Shown here piece after piece: positions 6,055 through 11,288 of a stretch of 11,756 nt of DNA. The stretch comes from Candidatus Nitrosopolaris nunavutensis (GTDB taxonomy: Archaea; Thermoproteota; Nitrososphaeria; Nitrososphaerales; Nitrososphaeraceae). The stretch spans positions 1 through 11,756 of the forward strand of contig DAOM01000323.1 in assembly GCA_002501855.1 (NCBI GenBank). Reading direction: 5' to 3'. The stretch's first letter is position 1, and each line of letters starts with the position of its first letter. The notes beneath the pieces are model-generated. The model saw nothing but the letters and a program-made list of their open reading frames with translations. It was not told the DNA's origin and ran no database searches. The position numbers and the translations under genes were made by a program.

Positions 6055-6867
6055 ATGCTAAATATGCATTTTCAATACATGAAAGTAGCTAATGTTCGTG
6101 TCCGTTACGTTGCCACTGAATCCAAAGGTGATCCTGTCTTGCTGATTCATGGATTAGGTGGCTCGATAGAAAGTTGGCTAAATAACGTTGAGGCAATTTC
6201 ATCTCACAATCTTCAAGTAATTGCACTCGACCTACCTGGATTCGGCCTAAGTGATAAGCCCAAAATAACGTACAATATAGAATATTACTCAAAGTTTATA
6301 TCAAAATTTATCAGGCGATTGAGGTTAGATTCTCGTTCTTTGTGTATCATTGGTAATTCCCTTGGAGGCCATATTGCAGCAGAGTTTGCTATAAATTATC
6401 CGTTAGCAGTCTCTGAACTTGTACTAGTAAGCCCTGCTGGCGCTTTGCCTGTTTCATTTAAGGGAACACCTGAATTACATAATTATATCAATATTGTGAA
6501 GGCAAAGACAGTGCAACAAGTAAGAAGAGATCTCTTAGGCATAGATAAAAATGTCAAATCTATTGAATATAATTACGCAAAAATGTTTTTTCAGAGGTTG
6601 AAATTGCCTAGAGCTAAAGAGGCATTTATGTCCGCTTTTAGTGGGAGTGCACATGCACCTAGGTTAAATGACCGATTACACAAAATCAAGGCCAAAACAC
6701 TATTAATTTGGGGAAAAGATGATCAAATGATTCCTGTAAAGTTTCTTGATCCTTTCATAAAAATGAAAAACTGTAGAGTAATTCTCCTTGAAAATTGTGG
6801 TCATTCAGTACATATGAATAGCTCAACGCTTTTCAATAAATTTGTTATTGACTTCCTTAAGGAGTAG
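6055..6867 (+). CDS. Alpha/beta hydrolase (MhpC-like)
   Basis: Serine hydrolase of the alpha/beta fold, 270 residues from ATG 6055. The oxyanion motif IHGLGG (31-36), the nucleophile elbow GNSLGG with Ser102, WGKDDQMIP with Asp223, and GHSVH with His250 give a complete triad. LDLPGFGLSDKP is the usual strand-4 region. The closest general type is the C-C bond hydrolase, esterase and haloperoxidase-like group; the true substrate is unknown. The frame is open back to GTA ATG around 5935, but that extension includes two hydrophobic stretches not expected in the family. Homology-like sequence starts at HFQYMKVANVRVRY, and a TATA-like box at 6019-6030 fits a leaderless start at 6055 (6064 is the alternative). 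It stands alone, followed by remnants. Confidence 0.92.
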   Translation: MLNMHFQYMKVANVRVRYVATESKGDPVLLIHGLGGSIESWLNNVEAISSHNLQVIALDLPGFGLSDKPKITYNIEYYSKFISKFIRRLRLDSRSLCIIGNSLGGHIAAEFAINYPLAVSELVLVSPAGALPVSFKGTPELHNYINIVKAKTVQQVRRDLLGIDKNVKSIEYNYAKMFFQRLKLPRAKEAFMSAFSGSAHAPRLNDRLHKIKAKTLLIWGKDDQMIPVKFLDPFIKMKNCRVILLENCGHSVHMNSSTLFNKFVIDFLKE

Positions 6868-6908
6868 ATGCCTTAGTGGAACGATTGAAGAGATGTTGAA
6901 ATGGATAA

Positions 6909-7154
6909 ATGTCTACATCTTCAAATGTGGACACAAGACGTATAGGAAGCTTCAATGAGGAAAGATTCCCTAAACCATATCTTGAATTGCGTAAAGATAC
7001 GGCCGTAGTTGACCTATCTCTTAGTCTACCAGAAAATGATGAGCATTTAAAGAAAACTTTTGAGAATCATTATCAGGAATCTACAAGTCGAGATATATTA
7101 TCTAGTAATGGTCAGACCAAGACTTGTATAGTAACCAAGTCGATAAGTGGATAG
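6909..7154 (+). CDS. Hypothetical small protein, possibly N-terminal part of a broken gene
   Basis: 81 codons from ATG 6909, 41 bases after the hydrolase stop. The product is hydrophilic, starting MSTSSNVDTRRIGSFNEERF, with a middle part VVDLSLSLPENDEHLKKTF, and has no membrane segment or known motif. Its last 21 codons lie in the repeat shared with 8578-8692, where the equivalent frame reads DILSSTDGQTKTCIVTKS plus stop: only silent changes and one three-base indel separate the copies over the first 17 codons. That favours this frame having been coding. Overlapping it in another frame begins a different coding-looking segment (7109-7258), so a frameshift joining the two is possible. Function unknown. 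Confidence 0.4.
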   Translation: MSTSSNVDTRRIGSFNEERFPKPYLELRKDTAVVDLSLSLPENDEHLKKTFENHYQESTSRDILSSNGQTKTCIVTKSISG

Positions 7155-7204
7155 CAAGAATAATACAACCCGATGCCCGCAATATACAAGCACAATCCGA
7201 AATG
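7090..7204 (+). repeat. Direct repeat copy 1 (about 115 bases)
   Basis: From GAGATATATTATCTAGTAA to AATCCGAA the sequence matches 8578-8692 with about a dozen substitutions, one three-base indel (CTG extra in copy 2) and one two-base deletion in copy 2. The pair brackets the metalloprotease gene. Confidence 0.85.
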
Positions 7205-7610
7205 GATTGTGAATATGTTAAGAAATACGGAGGAAGTCAAGCTACTACTTCATCTTGAGAGTGTGCAGTTTCTCGTCATATACTACTAATATAATATCTG
7301 AACGGAGAATGGTTACGTATAGATAGGCACTTTTTGCCTCATATGATACGTAATAAGAAATGGATGCATATTTAGAAGAAGACTTTACGACCTTCTCATC
7401 TATTGCCTACAAAATCCACATGATCCAGATTTTGGAGCAAAAAAGAAAAGAGCAGAAGAGATCGGTAGTGAGTTGTACGCAGATGGAGGACTCGATGCTA
7501 TGGAGAATATGTTCTATTCAATTGAATTTAGAATCAAAGAGGAGATAGATAAGGATGCTAGGCCGTATCGTGCTTGGTGGAATAATATAATCGGAGAATG
7601 GAGGTACTGA
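7109..7610 (+). pseudogene. Broken gene of an unknown family ending in WNNIIGEWRY
   Basis: Two long coding-like segments lack start codons. The first (7109-7258, between TAA and TGA) reads WSDQDLYSNQVDKWIARIIQ, then PDARNIQAQSEMDCEYVKKY and GGSQ. The second (7347-7610, between TGA and TGA) reads IFRRRLYDLLIYCLQNPHDP, DFGAKKKRAEEIGSELYADG, GLDAMENMFYSIEFRIKEEI, then DKDARPYRAWWNNIIGEWRY. The second has no ATG, GTG or TTG near its beginning, so both are pieces of one or two genes split by frameshifts around 7250-7350. Composition is that of a soluble, mixed-charge helical protein. I do not recognise the family. Scraps of apparent paralogues occur at 2966-2998 and 8578-8692. Confidence 0.5.
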
Positions 7611-7747
7611 GACTCTGGGACCTAGAAGATTTTTATAATTTACATTTATGCATGATTGGTAGGGATGATATATGGGTAACCAATAGAAGAGTCTTTTAGT
7701 ATAGCTTAACTCCTTAGTAGGAATACAGTAATATTTTAAAAAATCCA

Positions 7748-7756
7748 TATTATATA
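7748..7756 (+). promoter_or_regulatory. TATA-like box for the metalloprotease
   Basis: TATTATATA ends 20 bases before the GTG start at 7777. With no Shine-Dalgarno site, this spacing suggests a leaderless transcript. Confidence 0.5.
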
Positions 7757-7776
7757 GCAATGAAAATATCCCTTTA

Positions 7777-8562
7777 GTGAAGCCGGCATTTTTCTATGGT
7801 ATAATGGCATCTTTTTTATTGGTTCTGTCAGCCGCTTCTATACTGCCCCGGCAACCAAATGATTATATTTTCTTGCCTATCAGATACGCAGAAGCCTCAT
7901 CGCATCATCATAATAATCATACTCCTCCCACCAGCGGTCATGCAAACAACAATAGTATTATTAAACACTTTCACCCACCAGCTCATTCAATACTAGTTTG
8001 TTGTTCCTGGAATTCCCAATTTACAAATGGAGAATTAACATATAAGACAATCGGTGGTAATACAGCTGAACGTCAAGCTCTTAATGCTGCTGCCGATACA
8101 TGGATGAAGAGTGTAAAAGGATTGAAACTGACACAGGTTTCTGGAAAAAAGAGTACTGCAGACATAATATTCGGATTCCAAAATAGCGCTGCTTCTGGCA
8201 GCAGTACTATTGGTGGCAAATCCAGTTTTGGAGATACAGTAGGACAGACAACAACTTACTTTGATGGCAGTGGCTACGTAGATCGTGCCTTTGTGAATAT
8301 AGCAACAAGTGCCTTTGGTAATACTTTCACCACAGCCCAATTAAAGCAAATAGTTATGCATGAAATAGGACATACTCTAGGACTAGGTCATGCTAATTTC
8401 AATGGCGATCTTATGTCTCCGGTAATCAATCATGAATCTGGAGGTATTTCTAAATGTGATATTAGCGGTGTATTTGTAGCAAATCAATGGAATCTTGTAG
8501 GTTCAGGTTCAGGGATTCCTGTTACTCCATCTCATCCACAACAGGATCGTGTGAACTGCTGA
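7777..8562 (+). CDS. Secreted matrixin-like zinc metalloprotease (M10 type)
   Basis: Extracellular zinc endopeptidase of the metzincin clan, 261 residues from GTG 7777. Residues 1-25 hold a positive start and hydrophobic core (FFYGIMASFLLVLSAA), a signal peptide. Residues 41-70 are His/Asn/Pro-rich, with about nine His. The catalytic domain spans roughly 75-240: WNSQFTNGELTYKT opens it, AADTWM and ADIIFGF are typical matrixin strands, VNIAT precedes the helix, and HEIGHTLGLGH gives zinc ligands His195, His199 and His205 with Glu196 as base. LMSP with Met213 is the Met-turn. Cys75, Cys76, Cys227 and Cys261 could form disulfides. The domain is minimal, and no cysteine-switch propeptide is evident. 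The gene is bracketed by the 7090 and 8578 repeats. Targets are unknown. Confidence 0.93.
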   Translation: MKPAFFYGIMASFLLVLSAASILPRQPNDYIFLPIRYAEASSHHHNNHTPPTSGHANNNSIIKHFHPPAHSILVCCSWNSQFTNGELTYKTIGGNTAERQALNAAADTWMKSVKGLKLTQVSGKKSTADIIFGFQNSAASGSSTIGGKSSFGDTVGQTTTYFDGSGYVDRAFVNIATSAFGNTFTTAQLKQIVMHEIGHTLGLGHANFNGDLMSPVINHESGGISKCDISGVFVANQWNLVGSGSGIPVTPSHPQQDRVNC

Positions 8563-8577
8563 CGAGAAAGTCAAATG

Positions 8578-8692
8578 GAGATATTTTATCTAGTACTGAT
8601 GGTCAGACCAAGACTTGTATAGTAACCAAATCGTAGTGGATAGCAAGAATAGTACAACCCGACGCCCACAATATGCAAGCATAATCCGAATG
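8578..8692 (+). repeat. Direct repeat copy 2 (about 115 bases)
   Basis: Degenerate second copy of 7090-7204, starting 16 bases after the metalloprotease stop. In one frame it still reads GDILSSTDGQTKTCIVTKS plus stop, in another WIARIVQPDAHNMQA plus stop, paralleling WIARIIQPDARNIQA of copy 1. Confidence 0.85.
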
Positions 8693-8720
8693 ATAACTAA
8701 AACTTGAATGTATAGAAATC

Positions 8721-8730
8721 ATAAATAATA
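8721..8730 (+). promoter_or_regulatory. TATA-like box for the tautomerase gene
   Basis: ATAAATAATA lies 21-30 bases before the ATG at 8751 with no Shine-Dalgarno site between, as in leaderless archaeal genes. Confidence 0.5.
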
Positions 8731-8750
8731 TGTGAGCACAGTTAACAAAT

Positions 8751-8939
8751 ATGCCAGTAATACAAATTACGATAAGCCAAGGAAGGTCTGTTGAACAGAA
8801 AAGAGAACTAGTTAAAGTATTGACGAAAGAGACAGCAAGGATTATGAAAACTCAAGAGGAAAAGGTAAGAATTTTAATCTATGAAGTTTCAAAAGAAAAT
8901 TGGGGAAATGCCGGGATTTTAGGATTAGATATGAAATAA
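8751..8939 (+). CDS. 4-oxalocrotonate tautomerase family protein
   Basis: Small tautomerase that shifts keto and enol forms of 2-oxo acids using an N-terminal proline as catalytic base. The 62-residue length is exactly typical. After removal of Met1, Pro1 begins PVIQITISQGRS; Arg11 and Arg39 (mature numbering) match the substrate-binding arginines of the classic enzyme, and Trp50 stands where Phe50 usually is. Members assemble as hexamers of a beta-alpha-beta fold. In bacteria the enzyme acts in meta-cleavage of catechols, but many relatives have unknown substrates and no ring-cleavage gene is seen nearby. It has its own TATA-like box and no downstream partner. Confidence 0.93.
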   Translation: MPVIQITISQGRSVEQKRELVKVLTKETARIMKTQEEKVRILIYEVSKENWGNAGILGLDMK

Positions 8940-9012
8940 TAATGGAAAATAATAATGCAAGTTATATAATATCATTTTATGCCCCGCTACGGAATTAAAT
9001 ATCTTCTCCAAT

Positions 9013-9093
9013 ATGAGATTCAGACATTCAATATTTTTTTTGATACTTGGTTTTTTTCATGAGGACATATCCAACAATAGAAATAGTGTCCAA
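9013..9093 (+). other. Possible signal-peptide-like short frame
   Basis: ATG 9013 opens MRFRHSIFFLILGFFHED and stops after about 26 codons. The basic start and hydrophobic core look like a signal peptide. It may be the severed N-terminus of the small protein remnant at 9107-9302, but the T-runs here could produce such a pattern by chance. Confidence 0.2.
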
Positions 9094-9106
9094 TAGAATG
9101 TATTTT

Positions 9107-9302
9107 ATGCATGAGGTAGTATTATTGTGCTGGAGAACAGAAAATACATGGTAACTGCGTCTGCAGAAGCATCGATGCCACGATCCCTGCAGAGACAGAT
9201 ACCGGATTTTATGAGGCTAACGCAGCAATTAATTTAGGTGGTTGCTGGATCTATGCAGAAGATAACTTAAAGAAACTTTTTGATTATAGAATATTTCCTT
9301 GA
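9107..9302 (+). pseudogene. Cysteine-containing small protein, frameshifted near its start
   Basis: ATG 9107 opens MHEVVLLC and would then stop. A shift of frame close to 9125 continues the sense CAGEQKIHGNCVCRSIDATI, PAETDTGFYEANAAINLGGC and WIYAEDNLKKLFDYRIFP, with TGA at 9300-9302. The second frame has no start codon of its own. Four Cys (one as C-x-C) and an early His in about 60 residues suggest metal or disulfide binding. The family is not recognised. It could be a broken gene, or an intact gene with a single sequencing error. Confidence 0.4.
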
Positions 9303-9584
9303 GTCACATCTTATCCTAAGCAGCATGACTCTCATGAATGCACTAGACTTTCTATTATGTGAAAAAATGTGTGCATATATCATATCACTTTTTCAATTGC
9401 AATCGTGATATTGTAGTATTCTATTATGTGCCAAAATTGCATTACATATATTTGATAAAAAGACAATTTTAATTTATCTTATGTACAAATCTGTAATATT
9501 TTTCATAAGATATCTGCTACTATAACGCAATAAATACCAAAGTGACTCTTCAAAATCCGAATATCAAACCTGCGTAGATACATT
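9303..9584. other. AT-rich non-coding stretch
   Basis: No coding pattern seen on either strand. It contains a 12-base direct repeat TTCTATTATGTG (near 9350 and 9418) and the inverted repeat described separately at 9475-9512. It lies between the tail of plus-strand remnants and the 3' side of minus-strand genes. Confidence 0.5.
9475..9512. repeat. Perfect 9-bp inverted repeat
   Basis: TATCTTATG at 9475-9483 and CATAAGATA at 9504-9512 are exact inverse complements with a 20-base spacer ending in a T run. It may be a terminator for convergent transcription or a protein-binding site. Confidence 0.4.
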
Positions 9585-9677
9585 TTATTTTGTTTGTGCC
9601 GTTGCAGTAGAATTCTTAATTTTCACTAGCGTAGTGCCACCTTTTTCTCCGTCCCCGCCAGGCTTTGGTATGATCTT
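9585..9677 (-). pseudogene. Orphan C-terminal tail downstream of the signal peptidase
   Basis: The minus strand reads KIIPKPGGDGEKGGTTLVKI and then KNSTATAQTK with TAA at 9585-9587, bounded upstream by an in-frame TAA. The Gly/Lys-rich and Thr-rich pattern looks like the end of a real protein, but no start codon is present. It may once have continued the signal peptidase frame, which ends 50 bases upstream, or have belonged to a lost gene. Confidence 0.35.
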
Positions 9678-9726
9678 TTATTATCCGTTCGAAAGTTTGA
9701 ATTGAAGGTAGGAGGCGATCTCGTTT

Positions 9727-10254
9727 TTATGTTACCCGTTTTTGTTCTTCACTTCTTCCGAATCTCGAGTAGTAGACCAGCACTATTATCAGAACTCCAA
9801 TGATAATATAGTTCGTTGGCGGACTAATCACCTTAGTAACTAAACCCAGTTTAGGGATATCATACACCACTTTACCGATGTAATTTTGGTCTCTAATAGG
9901 GTAGTCGATATATGGTATTGAACCATCGTTCGCATCTCCTTTTGTTCTAATAATTCTGTCTCCTTCTATGTCAGTCGAAATATGAGCAACTCTGTGAACT
10001 ATAGTCTCGTGTTGCTCGTTGGAAATTAATGAGCCAGGCGACTTGAAAACTATGATATCTCCAACCTTCAAATTCATAAAAGGTATGTTTTGATTTATAA
10101 TTACAAAATCACTGATGTTCAGAGTGGGTATCATACTTCCACTAGCAACGACATAGAAGGGATTATACGTGCCAAATGTGAATCTAATCCCTAGATAAAT
10201 AATTGCAATTCCGATGACTACAACAAACATATAGGTTATTGTTTTTGAAATCAA
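9727..10254 (-). CDS. Signal peptidase I, archaeal (S26B) type
   Basis: Membrane serine protease that removes signal peptides from proteins leaving by the Sec route. 175 residues: transmembrane helix at about 8-27, then VASGSMIPTL with catalytic Ser40, GDIIVF at 65-70, ETIVHRV with His87 in place of the bacterial lysine, and TKGDAND with Asp107/Asp110, the order of the archaeal/eukaryotic (Sec11-like) enzymes. A second hydrophobic helix (149-161) near the C-terminus is followed by a basic tail. The start is TTG at 10254, since TAG precedes it directly in frame. AAATAAAAAG at 10278-10287 on this strand is a fitting TATA box. It is divergent from the crcB side. Likely clients in this window are the metalloprotease and the 5206-5733 protein. 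Confidence 0.95.
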   Translation of the reverse strand: MISKTITYMFVVVIGIAIIYLGIRFTFGTYNPFYVVASGSMIPTLNISDFVIINQNIPFMNLKVGDIIVFKSPGSLISNEQHETIVHRVAHISTDIEGDRIIRTKGDANDGSIPYIDYPIRDQNYIGKVVYDIPKLGLVTKVISPPTNYIIIGVLIIVLVYYSRFGRSEEQKRVT

Positions 10255-10277
10255 CTAGGAGATGAGCCTCGATTCTT

Positions 10278-10287
10278 CTTTTTATTT
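10278..10287 (-). promoter_or_regulatory. TATA-like box for signal peptidase
   Basis: AAATAAAAAG on the minus strand is about 24-33 bases before the TTG start, consistent with a leaderless transcript. Confidence 0.45.
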
Positions 10288-10339
10288 GCTTTTATTACAC
10301 TTATGAGGCGGATTGAGTAATGTTTAGCCAGTTAATGAT

Positions 10340-10579
10340 ATGGAATGTAATTTGCAGTCTTCCTCAGTTAGATGGGAGCATAGAGTGTATCTCATAGAAA
10401 TAGTAAGTTTTGCAATAAGTTTAAAAGGTGCTTGGTTATATGGAATTCTGGCTATGGCATTAGCCAAGGCTAGCTTCTCATGCGCAGCATGCCAAAACCG
10501 CATTAGTTGTCAAATCGATGCTAATAATGCCTACCCAAATACAATAATAAAAAATGGAATAGGGGTAAGCTACGATTAA
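10340..10579 (+). CDS. Doubtful open frame ahead of crcB
   Basis: 79 codons from ATG 10340 ending three bases before the crcB start. The product has one moderately hydrophobic stretch (KGAWLYGILAMALAKASF) and three Cys, and matches nothing I know. It contains the likely crcB TATA box in its last codons and two short inverted repeats (GGCTATGGCATTAGCC and CATGCGCAGCATG), so this may instead be a non-coding leader or a chance frame. Tight spacing to crcB is the only argument for translation. Confidence 0.22.
   Translation: MECNLQSSSVRWEHRVYLIEIVSFAISLKGAWLYGILAMALAKASFSCAACQNRISCQIDANNAYPNTIIKNGIGVSYD
10543..10555 (+). promoter_or_regulatory. TATA-like box for crcB
   Basis: AATAATAAAAAAT ends 28 bases before the crcB ATG, fitting transcription start at or near the start codon. 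Confidence 0.45.
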
Positions 10580-10582
10580 AAA

Positions 10583-10975
10583 ATGAAAGGAATCGAATTC
10601 ATTCTTCTTGTAATCGGGGCCGTGGCCGGCGCATTTCTTAGATACAGGATAGTTTCTTCGCCGCTGATTTTAGGAGGGGTGCTACCAGTAAATATCTTGA
10701 TGGTCAACATTGTTGGAAGTTTCATTTTAGGTGTATTTTCAATCGTCTCCGTTTTTTGGAATCTAGATACAAGATATTCAATACTTGTTGCGGTAGGATT
10801 CTGTGGCTCTCTTACTACGATGTCTTCATTTGCTCTTGAAACAAGCAATCTAATTGATAACAGACTATTCTATACAGCTGCAATCAATATAATGGCTAAT
10901 GTAGGATTATCATTAGGTTTTTTGATTGGAGGAAGAGCTTTGGCCAGTCTTATAGTGCTAAGAGGTAGTTTATGA
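10583..10975 (+). CDS. crcB: Fluoride exporter CrcB/Fluc
   Basis: Small membrane channel that lets fluoride leave the cell; it works as a dual-topology dimer. 130 residues with four hydrophobic segments (about 5-20, 32-58, 66-84 and 96-124). Family signatures are present: GAVAGAFLRY at 12-21, VNIVGSFILG at 41-50 with the conserved Asn, and GFCGSLTTMSSFALE at 72-86, corresponding to the GxxGGxTTFSTF motif with the polar-track residues. Length is normal. The ATG at 10583 is supported by the N-terminal motif position and an upstream TATA box. The stop codon is one base before the next gene. No fluoride riboswitch was recognised upstream. Confidence 0.95.
   Translation: MKGIEFILLVIGAVAGAFLRYRIVSSPLILGGVLPVNILMVNIVGSFILGVFSIVSVFWNLDTRYSILVAVGFCGSLTTMSSFALETSNLIDNRLFYTAAINIMANVGLSLGFLIGGRALASLIVLRGSL
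10962..10966 (+). promoter_or_regulatory. Shine-Dalgarno-like site of the DUF190 gene
   Basis: GAGGT inside the last crcB codons is 10 bases before ATG 10977. This internal operon gene thus appears to use a ribosome binding site, unlike the leaderless first genes here, and the site supports ATG 10977 as the start. Confidence 0.45.
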
Positions 10976-10976
10976 T

Positions 10977-11288
10977 ATGAGACTGAAAATGTGGTGTCTC
11001 ACGATAAGGATAAAGAGAAATGATCAATTTCATGGCAAACCATTGCACAAGGTATTGATAGAATTTTTGATGGAAGCTAAGATTTCTGGTGCTACAGTCT
11101 GGACTGGTGTTGATGGATTTGGAAAACGGAGGAGATCTACAATCCACCTCGAAGGAATAACCATCAATATGCCGCTGGTGATGGAAGTAATTGATGAACA
11201 ATCTCGACTTGAACCTTTGCTTCCTCAGATCAAGAGAATGGTCAATGATAATGGTGTTGTGAGTCTGCATGAAGTTGAAGTGTTCTAA
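10977..11288 (+). CDS. DUF190 (PII-like) protein, CrcB partner
   Basis: 103-residue cytoplasmic protein of the DUF190 family, a PII-like ferredoxin fold commonly encoded beside crcB and thought to adjust the exporter or the fluoride response. Seen here: HGKPLHKVLIEFLMEAKISG at 19-38, the family's GATVWTGVDGFG (38-49), then HLEGITINMPLVMEVIDEQ and, near the end, MVNDNGVVSLHEVEV. One base separates it from the crcB stop, so the two are co-transcribed and probably translationally coupled. Length and end match the family. The exact biochemical role is not established. Confidence 0.92.
   Translation: MRLKMWCLTIRIKRNDQFHGKPLHKVLIEFLMEAKISGATVWTGVDGFGKRRRSTIHLEGITINMPLVMEVIDEQSRLEPLLPQIKRMVNDNGVVSLHEVEVF

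Noticed and set aside
7360..7548. 62-codon open frame beginning MDAYLEEDFTTFSSIAYK
   Set aside because: It runs in a different frame across the start-less segment 7347-7610, which has much better protein character.
8035..8340. 101-codon minus-strand open frame, Cys-rich
   Set aside because: Entirely antisense to the metalloprotease; its cysteines arise from complementary Ala/Thr codons.
10255..10582. Fluoride riboswitch upstream of crcB
   Set aside because: I could not find the conserved pseudoknot sequence blocks; only two unrelated short inverted repeats are present.
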